From an uncultured Lentisphaerota bacterium (GTDB lineage: Bacteria > Verrucomicrobiota > Kiritimatiellia > CAIQIC01): DNA of 64,000 nucleotides. The first letter of the stretch is position 1. Each line of letters starts with the position of its first letter. A program made the position numbers and the translations under genes. Below the pieces are notes generated by a model. It was not told where the DNA came from, did not search any database, and saw nothing but the letters and a program-made list of their open reading frames with translations. Of the stretch, positions 17,643 through 26,580 are shown piece by piece. The DNA is taken from positions 49,855 through 113,854 of the forward strand of contig CAITZM010000021.1 of the NCBI GenBank assembly GCA_903896925.1. The letters are read 5' to 3'.

Positions 17643-19144
17643 GGTTTCTCCATGTAGCTGATGTTCTTCGCCTCGCCCTCGATGGCGAGATTCAAATCGG
17701 CGGCGTTCGTGGCGGTGCGACCCGCGACGCGGATGTTGTCGAACGTGATGCCGTCCGCGCTGGCGCGCAGGAAGCTTTTGCCGGCCTCGCCGGCCATGTG
17801 GATGTTCTTGAAGTGGAAATTGCGCAGCGTCGCCTGCGGCCAGTTCACGCCGAGCAAGGCGGCGGGTTCTTAGTAGCGGATGTTTTCAAACAGGTAGTCG
17901 CGGTGCTCACAGACGCCGGTGCCCTGCGGGATGACGGTGGTGAACAAAGCCCAGTCGGCGCCCATCCACTGCTTGGAATTTCTTCCCATGTGAATCACAT
18001 CGCAATCGCGGATGGTGACGTCGCGCGTCGTCAACGATTGGTTGTTCCAGCCCGCGCGGAAGATGTTCGCCACGGTCGGCCAGAAAACGCAGCGCTCGAC
18101 AATGAGGCCGCTGAACTCGCCGCGCGTCGGCGGGGTTTTCTTCTGCGGCGCGCCCGGAAGGTGTCCGCCGCCGCCGCGATCCACGCGGAGCGCGATGCTG
18201 GCATCCTCGGACTGAACGGCGAAGCAATCGTCGGCCACGCGGAAGAAGCTATCGCGTACCGTCGCGCGTCCGCCGCCATACCAATCCATGCCGTCGCAGT
18301 TGAGGTTCTCGGGCGTGGAGGCGATGACCTTGATGTTATCGAAGACCGAGTCGGTCGTCCGCCGGAACTGCAAACTCCAGGTGCGGGCGCGGTTCACGAA
18401 GGTCACACCCTCGACCGTGAGTCCTTTCACGTTGTGGGTGGTCAGCGGATGCCAGTTGGGGCGGCTCATCCAGCCGGAGTCCACATTACGCGAGTTCGGC
18501 CCGTTATAGACCGCGACCCCGCGGCCGCAAATGCGGACGTTCACCGCGTCCCAGACGTTGATCGCGCCATACAGCACCGCGCCCGGCGCGAGATAGAGCG
18601 TCTGACCGCTGGTCAGATCCACCGACCGCTGGTGCGTGCCCGCGCCGAGCCAGACGACTTTGGGATCATCCTTGCGCGGGATGTTCTTCTCCGGCGGATT
18701 GGCGAAGAGAAACAACACCTCGTCCTCGAAGCCACCCGTGCCGGGACGCTCGATGGCGTATTGGCCCGGCTGCGTAATCGAAAACGTCACCTTGCGGCCA
18801 TCGGTCTTTGGCTGGATGCCGCGCGACAGCGGGCGCACAACGGCGTTGTTCTGCCAGAAATCGGCGGCTTTGAGATAGGTCTTCCCGTCGTGCCGGTTGT
18901 AGTCGTTCTCGTTGATCGTGACCTGCACATCGGCCCGCCCGGTGAAGTCGAAGCTCGCGAAGTGCAGATTCATCGAGGCGAAAAACACCGTCGCGGGCTG
19001 ACCGTTGACCGAGACGCTGTAACGATCCGACGCAAACTCCCACGGCACGGGATGCGATGTGGCCTGGGACTCGGCGGCGTGAGCAATGGTGTTGGCGACA
19101 AGCGCAACCACGCTCACGAACATACGAGTGATGTAGGTTTTCAT
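17639..19144 (-). pseudogene. GH28-like beta-helix gene interrupted by an in-frame TAA
   Basis: The frame from ATG 19144 (shared leader MKTYITRMFVSVVALVA) codes for 424 residues of a polygalacturonase-like parallel beta-helix: TLYLAPGAVLYGAINVWDAV, RICGRGVAVYNGPNSR, and the central DGMDWYGGGRATVRDSFF with DDCFAVQS, the acidic positions expected of GH28. It then meets TAA at 17870-17872. Without any frame change coding continues for 76 more codons with beta-helix character (LRNFHFKNIHMAGEAGKSF, TFDNIRVAGRTA) to a TGA that forms a GTGA overlap with the next gene. The TAA sits where a GAA codon would fit, so it is a recent nonsense mutation, a sequencing error or, less likely, a read-through site. 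Intact length would be about 501 residues. Confidence 0.8.
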
Positions 19145-19158
19145 AGTTTCTTCGCGTT

Positions 19159-20316
19159 TCATCTCGCCGGGGCGGTGGAACTTTGCCAGAAGTCGGGGTT
19201 GAGTGGCGCGCTGGCGACGCAAACCGCGGCGTCGGCGGCTCCATAGTAGAGATGGAGCTGCCCCTCGCGCACGACGGCTCCGTTGGTGAAAACCACACCG
19301 TGGCGGTGGACGTCGCTCTGTTCAGGACGTTTCCACAGTTCATAGGCCGCCTGCGGTTCGAGTAGGGGCCGAGCGGTGCGGGCCAGCACACGGGCGGGAT
19401 CCTGCAGGTCGAACAGTGCCGCTCCGATGCTGTAGCGTTCACCGGCGGTCGGGGTGCCGACGTAGGCGTTGTGGCCTTTGTCGTAGCCGTTATAGAAAAG
19501 GAGAATTCCGCGCGGTGTCATGAAGGGCGCCGGCCCGGTCTCGACTCCGCCGTGGTCGAACATTTCCGGACGAGGGGCGAGCACGACCGTGCCGGTGGCG
19601 TCCCAGTGGATGCCGTCGGCGGAGGAGGCGAGGCGGATGCGGTTGTCGCCGTAATACATCCAGTATTTCCCCCGAATCTTTTGCGGGATGATGGCCGCGG
19701 ACTTCGCGGGCTGCGGAAACACCGGCCCGTGCTCGGTCCAGTGCCGCAGATCGCGCGAACTGGCGAGGAAGAGGCGGAAGTGATAGGTGCCCTTGGCATC
19801 CCTGCCTTTGTAGGCGGTGTAGGTCATGACAAACAGCCCGTTGTCCAGCCGCGCCACGCGCGGATCTTCCGTGCCCCGCGTCTTCCACTCGGCGAATGGC
19901 CCATCGAGGCCGAGGACCGGGTTGTTGGGGTCACGGGTAAAGGTCACGCCGTCCTTGCTGCTCGCGAGTCCGATGCGCGAAACATAGACATCGCCCCTGG
20001 CGTGATCCTCCGCCGCGATGTTTTCGGCGCGGTAGAACAGGAACGTTTGGCCTTCGTCTTGAATGGCCGTGGGATTGTAAACCAGGCCGCTTTCCCATTC
20101 ATTGGAGAGGTTGGCACGCAACACAGGATTACGAGGGTAGCGCTGGAAGAGCGCGGCCCACGGGGCGCTGACTTCGGCTCCGGTGGTGGCATCGAGCCAA
20201 AGGCCGGCGGTAACTGGGGCGGTAACTTTGGCTGGAGCGGGCTGTTCTCCGGCGCACGCCGCGGCCCCAACGAGCGCCAGCGCGCTCACGATGTTGCGGG
20301 TGATGGTTGGGTTCAT
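19159..20316 (-). CDS. GH130-like glycosidase/phosphorylase, secreted
   Basis: The 385-residue protein carries the shared leader (MNPTITRNIVSALALVG). It reads as a five-bladed propeller of the GH130/GH43 type: NPVLRANLSNEWESGLVYNP near the start, TRGTEDPRVARLDNGLFVMTYT in the middle (GTEDPR is diagnostic for GH130) and GVVFTNGAVVREGQLHLYYG at the end. GH130 enzymes phosphorolyse or hydrolyse beta-mannosides; an exported member would be expected to act as a hydrolase because phosphate-dependent members are mostly cytoplasmic. It starts 46 bp downstream of a palindrome centre, so it probably opens a second transcription unit within the run. Confidence 0.85.
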   Translation of the reverse strand: MNPTITRNIVSALALVGAAACAGEQPAPAKVTAPVTAGLWLDATTGAEVSAPWAALFQRYPRNPVLRANLSNEWESGLVYNPTAIQDEGQTFLFYRAENIAAEDHARGDVYVSRIGLASSKDGVTFTRDPNNPVLGLDGPFAEWKTRGTEDPRVARLDNGLFVMTYTAYKGRDAKGTYHFRLFLASSRDLRHWTEHGPVFPQPAKSAAIIPQKIRGKYWMYYGDNRIRLASSADGIHWDATGTVVLAPRPEMFDHGGVETGPAPFMTPRGILLFYNGYDKGHNAYVGTPTAGERYSIGAALFDLQDPARVLARTARPLLEPQAAYELWKRPEQSDVHRHGVVFTNGAVVREGQLHLYYGAADAAVCVASAPLNPDFWQSSTAPAR

Positions 20317-20354
20317 GGTGTGGGTTCTTTTCGTTTATATTCCGTCGCCGTCCT

Positions 20355-20401
20355 TTCCAATGCTTGGAACTTGGCCCGTGCGGTTTTTTCAAGCCTTGGA
20401 A
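20355..20401 (-). promoter_or_regulatory. Paired palindrome, candidate operator
   Basis: TTCCAATGCTTGGAA (20355-20369, centre 20362) and TTTCAAGCCTTGGAA (20387-20401, centre 20394) lie 32 bp apart in the gap upstream of the GH130-like gene. The arrangement matches the pairs at 3003, 32095 and 61135. Confidence 0.6.
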
Positions 20402-20408
20402 ACTTTCG

Positions 20409-22898
20409 TCATCGGTATATGAGTTGTGCATCGGCGCGGCAGTCGGTATGGGCCTCCACGCGCAACCAGTGCGCGGCGTAGCCGGCGGGAAATTCGTGGG
20501 TGAAGGGTCGGCCCGGCTCGACGCTGAAGTGCTGGTAGTCGTGCCATTGACCGTCGGCATAGAAATCCACCTCGAGGGTGAATTCGACGGGCTGTTTGGC
20601 GTCATGTGCGAGGGTGAGCGTCTTCTGGTCGTAGCCGGTCATGAGATAGGCATCGCTTGGTTCACCGGCTTTCACGGCGGTGTCCTTCCACGGACCGCCT
20701 TGGCCGCGCGGCTTGCCGAGTTTCCAAAGATCATCGCTGGCACCGAACCAGAGCTTGGCGTCGGCGTTGCCGAAGATGTGACCATCGTTCGCAGCTTTGG
20801 CTTTCACGCCGCTCATCACAAGCATTCCACGCCAGGTGCAGAAGTCGGCGATAGGTTTGTTGTGTGTGGCGACGGGTTTCATACGCTGGAAGTCTGGCAG
20901 GTTCTTGGCGCCGCGCGGAACTTCGTAGAAGGTGCCATGGTAGTTGGCGAGGTAACGCTCCTGGATGCACTCGCGCACGCCGCGCGAGGCAGGGGCACTG
21001 CTCAAGGCGGCCTCGCCTTTCGGCAAACGGAAACGCTGGCCGTCGTAGCGGGTGACGATGACGGACGCGGCGTCTTCGGTGAACTCCTTCTTCAGCGCAT
21101 GCGTGTCTTGCAGCTTGGCGACTGCGTCCGGTGCGTCGGTGGCGCGGAAGACGAGCTTCTCATCGACCTCAAAGTAGCGCCCGTCGCGGGTGAGAAACTG
21201 CAAGTTCTGCGTGGGGAAACCGGCGCGCACAATGCCGCTGACATTGTTCGCCGATTCGGACGTGCTCGCGACGCCATCGAAGATGCGAGCTTCATCTGGC
21301 GACGACTGGCGTGGCGTGGCGACATGCAGGAAGGCGGTGGCGACGCAAGCGCGGTCAGTCTTCACGCGCAGCCATTGCGCTTTGAGGTCAGGCGGCAGAA
21401 TGACGGGCGCGTCGCCTTGCGTTGGCAGTTTGCGGGTGATGAGTTCCTTCCACTGGCCGTGGCCTTCCACATCAATTTCGAGCGTGAAGGTCACGGCGGC
21501 ATCGCTGCGGTTGGCGAGATGTAAGCAGCGTTGCTCGTAGCCGGCGATGAGGATGGGGTCGCTCGGCACGTTGGCCTGCACGGCATCGTCCACCCACACG
21601 CCGCCGCGAGCTTCGGCAGGTCCCCACGTCGGAAGCTCTTCGCATTGCAGAAACTGGATATTCGAATGCGGCTGGCCGGGCACCTGCGCTGGGATGCCGT
21701 GGACGGAGGTCGCTTGCTGGCTGAAGACGAGACGATTCTGCCATGTCGTCATGTCGGTGACGGTGACCAGCGCCGAGGCGATCTGACGCAACCCGGCACT
21801 GTGGCCGTTGCGAAAACCGGCGGGCAGTTCGTAGAGGCCGTTGTGCAGGAACATCAGGCGCGGGCCGGCGCCGACATGGCAGATGCGCGGCCATTCGGTG
21901 TTTGAGCCATGCACGCCATCGGCGGTGTAGCTCGACTTCGGCAGGCGATAGGTCGACCACGTGCCGGCCTTTTCGCGCACCTGGATGAAAGCCGAACGCA
22001 AGTCCCAACCGAGGGCCCAGACCGGTTCGTCGTCACTCGTCGCGCCCGTGAGTCCGGCGGGACCGGTGATGTCGAGATGTTGACGCCGCGAGAGAATGCG
22101 CCATGTTGTGCCGTCCCATTCGCCGAGATTGCCGAGGTCTTCGCTGATGCCCTTCCACATCGTCTGCCCGGTGCTGCGCGGCTTCGCGAGAGGCTGATAC
22201 GGCGTTTGCAGATACTGCCAGGTCAGCTTCTCCGTCTCGAACTTCGTCGCCGCGCTGGTGTAGTCGACTTTCCAGAATGGCGACGGAGCCGGCTCCTCGC
22301 CGTTCGCCGCGACGAAGAAACGGCCCTGCGCCGTCCACGCGCCTTTGTAGTGCCAGCCTGGGAGCGGCTTCTTAAAAAGCTCCGCCACCGCCAGCGAATG
22401 CACGTCCACCTCATACACCGCGCCCTCCTGCGTCAGGAAGAGCACCTTGTTCGCCGGATTGGTGAGATGCCGCGCCAACGCGGTGAGCCGCCCCGGCAGT
22501 TTGTCGCGCGGAATGACGCGCACCTCGCCCGCTTCATCGATCGCATACGAAGCGATGAACAACTGCTTCGACTCGCGATGAATCATCCGGCAGGCGCTCG
22601 TCCCGCCAACACTCTCCGGACGGATTTCCAGCGACATATCGGGTCGCACCGCGAAAAGCTTGTCATTGCCGCGACCGAGCGCATGAGACGTGTACGTCGT
22701 GCTCCACAACTTCCCCGCCCACGGCACCACCGCGCCGAGACCGCACTCCGGCTCCGGCTTTTCGCGCTTCGGATCGGAGTTGAAGACCGTGAGGTGCGGG
22801 TAAATGCCGGAGACCTGAAGCGGTTCGGCGGCAGAGAGCGTGGCAGCGGTGACGACCGCCAGCGCGCTCACGATGCGGCGGGTCATGGTTGGGTTCAT
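20409..22898 (-). CDS. Large secreted protein of unknown fold with a repeated C-terminal module
   Basis: The 829-residue protein starts with the shared leader (MNPTMTRRIVSALAVVTAA). I do not recognise its family. Its body looks like a beta-propeller: repeated strands with a small-residue turn such as LWSTTYTSHALGRG, QLFIASYAIDEAG and RFFVAANGEE. A module of about 78 residues occurs twice, near 448-525 and 752-829. Both copies run from (A/T)GY-(E/D)-Q through a FTLE-(I/V)-D strand to a WLRV strand, which suggests tandem beta-sandwich domains. Its ATG overlaps the stop of the GH28-like gene upstream (ATGA), so it belongs to the same operon. A role in binding or processing the locus substrate is inferred from position only. 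Confidence 0.8.
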   Translation of the reverse strand: MNPTMTRRIVSALAVVTAATLSAAEPLQVSGIYPHLTVFNSDPKREKPEPECGLGAVVPWAGKLWSTTYTSHALGRGNDKLFAVRPDMSLEIRPESVGGTSACRMIHRESKQLFIASYAIDEAGEVRVIPRDKLPGRLTALARHLTNPANKVLFLTQEGAVYEVDVHSLAVAELFKKPLPGWHYKGAWTAQGRFFVAANGEEPAPSPFWKVDYTSAATKFETEKLTWQYLQTPYQPLAKPRSTGQTMWKGISEDLGNLGEWDGTTWRILSRRQHLDITGPAGLTGATSDDEPVWALGWDLRSAFIQVREKAGTWSTYRLPKSSYTADGVHGSNTEWPRICHVGAGPRLMFLHNGLYELPAGFRNGHSAGLRQIASALVTVTDMTTWQNRLVFSQQATSVHGIPAQVPGQPHSNIQFLQCEELPTWGPAEARGGVWVDDAVQANVPSDPILIAGYEQRCLHLANRSDAAVTFTLEIDVEGHGQWKELITRKLPTQGDAPVILPPDLKAQWLRVKTDRACVATAFLHVATPRQSSPDEARIFDGVASTSESANNVSGIVRAGFPTQNLQFLTRDGRYFEVDEKLVFRATDAPDAVAKLQDTHALKKEFTEDAASVIVTRYDGQRFRLPKGEAALSSAPASRGVRECIQERYLANYHGTFYEVPRGAKNLPDFQRMKPVATHNKPIADFCTWRGMLVMSGVKAKAANDGHIFGNADAKLWFGASDDLWKLGKPRGQGGPWKDTAVKAGEPSDAYLMTGYDQKTLTLAHDAKQPVEFTLEVDFYADGQWHDYQHFSVEPGRPFTHEFPAGYAAHWLRVEAHTDCRADAQLIYR

Positions 22899-24382
22899 GG
22901 CGTGGTTGTCGTTGCTCTTTTTGTTGTTCCACCCGTGGTTTTGAAGTCAACACCGGTGACGAATGCGTTGGTGGAAAAGTTGCCGGCGGTGGCAGAGCTC
23001 ACCGGCTGACCGAGGATGTGTAGATTTTCGATGGTGACGTTCTTCACGGGGAAATCCTTGCGGCCTGCGATGCGCGAGGGACGGCGCGCGCCGCCGAGTT
23101 GGCGGATGTTGCGAAATGTCACGCCGTCCACAACCGCGTTCGTGGCGCCGCCGAGGGGATGGAGATCGATCAGGAAATCGTCCTGCAAGTCCTCGACTCG
23201 AATGTCATCAAAGAGCACATCGCGCACGCTGGCCGCGACTCCGCCCTGGGTGTGGTGGATGTGGCAGGTCAACGCGCCTTCGGGCCACGCGGGATCGGGC
23301 TTCTCGCCGTTGGGCAGGCTGTAGAGCAGATCCATGTCGCGAAACACGATGTGCTGGATAACCGGCGCGTTGGCCTCGAAGCCGAGCTCGATGCCGTTGC
23401 CGCCGCCCATATTCGCCACGATGCAGCGCTCGGCGAGCACGTGCTCCACCGGCTGGCCTTTGCCGAACCACATGCCCTTGAGGCAGAGCGCGTCGTCGTG
23501 CGCCATGAGAAAGCTGTCGCGCACCGTCACGTCCTGCGAGTTGATGATGTCGAGGCCGTCGCGAATCTCGGAGAGGAGATGGAAATTCTCGAACGCCACG
23601 CCCCGGCTGGTGACAGCGTGAACGCTCCATTGGTCCGCCCGGCTGACGACCACGATGCCCTCGACGCGGACATTTTTCGATTCCTTGATCGTGAGCGGAA
23701 CGTTGCCGGCCTTCTTGCCCTCGCCGTGCGGCGTGAACAAAATGCCGCGCCCGCGAATCGTCACGCCTTCGTTTTGAAAGATGTTCAGCGAACTTTCCAC
23801 CACAGCACCCGGCGCGAGGTAGATCGTCATGCCTTTGGCCCACGCAAAATAACCGGGCCGATCGATCGGTTTGACCTTGTGATAGCCGGGACCGAAATAC
23901 GTGACGCGTTTGTCGCCCGCCTTGGGCGCATCGGTCTCGGGCGGACTGGAGAAGAGCAGCAGCGGATGACGCGGATCGCCGTTGAGTTCGAGACAAAGTT
24001 GGCGCGTCGCGTCGCTCATCGTGAAGCACAGCGTCGCCCCGTCCTGCTGGACAACGAGGCCGTGGCGCAGCGGACGCAACACGGGCGACTTTGCCGCGCC
24101 GGTCACCTGCACCTCAACCTCGACCGGGCCGCTCGCTTCAAAGGTGACGAACTGGGACTCCGTCGTCAGCGCCTTGTTGTAATCCTGTTGTTGGAAGAAC
24201 GCGTAGACCGGTGCCGCTTTCCATGCTCCGCCGGGCTCACGCAGGCGCACGCCATACCGCGCACTCGAAACCGGCGCTCCCTCGGGCGCCGCAGGAATCG
24301 CCAGCGCCGCCTCACTGGAAACCGGCCACATGGCGCCGAGCGCCAGCGCGTTCACGAGGATGCGGGTGAATCTTGTATTCAT
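22895..24382 (-). CDS. Secreted GH28-like beta-helix protein
   Basis: The 495-residue protein begins with a leader variant (MNTRFTRILVNALALGAM). The frame continues upstream, but the leader match places the start at 24382. It has the typical bacterial GH28-like layout: a beta-sandwich N-terminal part (LRPLRHGLVVQQDGATLCFT), then helix rungs MTIYLAPGAVVESSLNIF, GVTIRGRGILFTPHGEG, and the central RDGLDIINSQDVTVRDSF with AHDDALCLKG. The DGLDI and HDDA pairs are positioned like the catalytic Asp residues of polygalacturonases. Substrate could be pectin or another uronic-acid or deoxysugar polymer. It is the intact paralogue of the broken gene at 17639-19144. Confidence 0.85.
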   Translation of the reverse strand: MNTRFTRILVNALALGAMWPVSSEAALAIPAAPEGAPVSSARYGVRLREPGGAWKAAPVYAFFQQQDYNKALTTESQFVTFEASGPVEVEVQVTGAAKSPVLRPLRHGLVVQQDGATLCFTMSDATRQLCLELNGDPRHPLLLFSSPPETDAPKAGDKRVTYFGPGYHKVKPIDRPGYFAWAKGMTIYLAPGAVVESSLNIFQNEGVTIRGRGILFTPHGEGKKAGNVPLTIKESKNVRVEGIVVVSRADQWSVHAVTSRGVAFENFHLLSEIRDGLDIINSQDVTVRDSFLMAHDDALCLKGMWFGKGQPVEHVLAERCIVANMGGGNGIELGFEANAPVIQHIVFRDMDLLYSLPNGEKPDPAWPEGALTCHIHHTQGGVAASVRDVLFDDIRVEDLQDDFLIDLHPLGGATNAVVDGVTFRNIRQLGGARRPSRIAGRKDFPVKNVTIENLHILGQPVSSATAGNFSTNAFVTGVDFKTTGGTTKRATTTTP

Positions 24383-24414
24383 GTTGTTTGCGTTTGGGAT
24401 ACTCATTAAATGTT

Positions 24415-26580
24415 TCACTTGAAACCAAACGACGAAAAGTTGCCAATGCCCGATCCGCCTTTGAAAATGACATAGAGATCGTGCGTGCCCGAAGTTTTTG
24501 TGATGGGGATGGTTTGGATCCCGAATTTCGCAAAGCCGCCGGTGCTCGCAACCGTGAGCGTACCAATCAAAGTGCCGTTTGTGCCACCGAGGCGGAACTC
24601 CACCTTGCCGCCGGCATACTTTTCGGGAACAGCCACGCTCGCGGTACAAGTGGAGGCCCCCACGCCAAAGTCGCGGTTGCGATAACAGACCCAATCGCCT
24701 CCTTTAACACTTTGCAAGCCGCCGTGAACCTTCAGGCTGCCACCCGATTCGTCCGCCTCACCCGCTCTAATGGCGCGAGCGGTCAGAACCGAGGGCGGCG
24801 ATTGGCGCTCCGGGATGGGTGGAAACGCCTTTGGACTCGCCCCCGGCACCCATTCTTCACCACCGGATTCATACGCACCCACATCAGGAGCATTGCCTTT
24901 GAAGGCATCAGTGATTCCGGGAATCACGATTCCCGCGTCCAGCGCCGGCGAGCCTGGTTTCAACCGGAAATCCTTCAGATAAGGGTCGGCGAAGGTTTTC
25001 AGAACCGGAGAGTTGATGAGGTTGTTGCGCCGGTCGTCACCATGCGTTTCATTCAGCAGAATATTGTTATAGACTTTCAGGTTCCTGCCGCCATTGAAGC
25101 CACCGCCAAACCGGGAGTTCAGACACGTGTTGTTATAGACTTCCATGTTCGCATAGGGGTCCGGATTCTTTTCCCATTTGCCGCCAGGCAGAGGCAGGAA
25201 ATCACGCGGGTTGATTTGCAACGCCATGCCGCCAACATTCCAAATGACGTTGTGATGCCAGATGCCGGTGTAGTTCCCATCGTTGTAGATCCCCGGTCCG
25301 GGATTTCCTCCGAGTTCGGGATCCACCATCGAATCATGGAACCAGTTGTAGGCCACCTCAAGGCCCTCGGAATCGGTCCGCCAGCCGATGTAAATGCCCG
25401 CGAGGTCATAAGTCAGCCAGCCGTAGTGATACACGTCGTTGTAGGTGACCCACGACTTCGCGGTGGCGTTGCGCGCGACGATGGCCGTGCGCCCACAATC
25501 GTGCAGCGTGTTGCGCTGAATGCGGTGTCCGCCGCCATTCAAACCGATCAAGGCCGCGTCCGTTCCCGACCAGTCGCAATCATAAATGTGACAACGCTCG
25601 ACGGTATTGTTGGAACCATAGAGCGTCACACCATCGCCCCATGAATGGGCGATTTCGCACCCACGCAGGATGTTGTCATGACCGCCCAGCACGATGCCCT
25701 TGCCCCAGGTGGCAAGCGAATTCATGGGGTTGCGCCAGCTATTTTTCACCGTGAAAACCGGGCAAAGATTGAGGATCTTGCAGTCTTCAATCAGACAGTG
25801 GCTGGCGGCATCCAAATTGATCGAAGCGCCGAAGATTGTGATGCCCTTCACCGAAACATGAGCGCGGCCTGATAGGTCGAACCCAAATTCACGCACCTTT
25901 CGTTCGACCACCGATTGTTCCGGGTTTTTGCCGCCCACCGGTTTGAGGAAAAGCGTGCCATCCTTCCAACACCACTCACCCTCGGCATCCAACAATCCGC
26001 GCACACCCATGAGCACACCCCGGGGGATATCCTCCCAGGCATCCACGGTTGTGATGATCCAACTCATCGCCGGACGGAGAGCCAGCGCGCCCTTGAAATC
26101 CACGCCCTTGGGAGGATTGGCCGTGCCGCCCACCCACTGCAGGCGGTTGAAACCAGATTTCGGGGAATACGGTTGATTGGGATGGCTGGCCAGCAGCATG
26201 GCTTCGCCGTTCACAAACAAATCAATGACCGGTTCTTTGACCTTCGCCTGATAGATACCGCTTTGTTCCAAGCTCCAACCCTTCACCATATCGCCACCAT
26301 GGACGATCACTTCGCCGTCACCAAAGGCTTCAAAAACGATGGACTTCCCCTCGGCGCCGGACTGTTGCGGGTGGACAGTTTCCCGATAGGTACCAGCGTG
26401 AATCCGGCAGATATCACCCGCCCGCAACACATCTGCGGCTTTTGAAATGGTTTTCCAGGGAGCGCTAGCGGTTCCCGCTGACGCGTCCAAGCCGTTGATC
26501 GCGACATGATATTCCGCCGCCGAAGTTATGGTGGTGACGAGCACCAAGACGCTCACGAGGATACGGGTGATGGTGTTCAC
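24415..26580 (-). CDS. Secreted beta-helix protein with C-terminal CBM6-like domain
   Basis: The start is GTG at 26580, overlapping the stop of the upstream gene (GTGA); its first residues match the shared leader ([18 protein letters not shown]). The long frame continues upstream through another gene and must not be taken as its N-terminus. The 721-residue product has the DUF1565 entry [19 protein letters not shown], rungs such as [29 protein letters not shown] and [15 protein letters not shown] up to about residue 560, then a CBM6-like sandwich (about 590-721, [20 protein letters not shown]). Probable polysaccharide-acting protein; exact activity unknown. Confidence 0.85.
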   Translation of the reverse strand: MNTITRILVSVLVLVTTITSAAEYHVAINGLDASAGTASAPWKTISKAADVLRAGDICRIHAGTYRETVHPQQSGAEGKSIVFEAFGDGEVIVHGGDMVKGWSLEQSGIYQAKVKEPVIDLFVNGEAMLLASHPNQPYSPKSGFNRLQWVGGTANPPKGVDFKGALALRPAMSWIITTVDAWEDIPRGVLMGVRGLLDAEGEWCWKDGTLFLKPVGGKNPEQSVVERKVREFGFDLSGRAHVSVKGITIFGASINLDAASHCLIEDCKILNLCPVFTVKNSWRNPMNSLATWGKGIVLGGHDNILRGCEIAHSWGDGVTLYGSNNTVERCHIYDCDWSGTDAALIGLNGGGHRIQRNTLHDCGRTAIVARNATAKSWVTYNDVYHYGWLTYDLAGIYIGWRTDSEGLEVAYNWFHDSMVDPELGGNPGPGIYNDGNYTGIWHHNVIWNVGGMALQINPRDFLPLPGGKWEKNPDPYANMEVYNNTCLNSRFGGGFNGGRNLKVYNNILLNETHGDDRRNNLINSPVLKTFADPYLKDFRLKPGSPALDAGIVIPGITDAFKGNAPDVGAYESGGEEWVPGASPKAFPPIPERQSPPSVLTARAIRAGEADESGGSLKVHGGLQSVKGGDWVCYRNRDFGVGASTCTASVAVPEKYAGGKVEFRLGGTNGTLIGTLTVASTGGFAKFGIQTIPITKTSGTHDLYVIFKGGSGIGNFSSFGFK

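Noticed and set aside
17966..17976. CCACTGCTTGG inside the GH28-like gene, identical to half of a palindrome pair
   Set aside because: It is inside a coding region, single and without partner 32 bp away, so it is probably chance.
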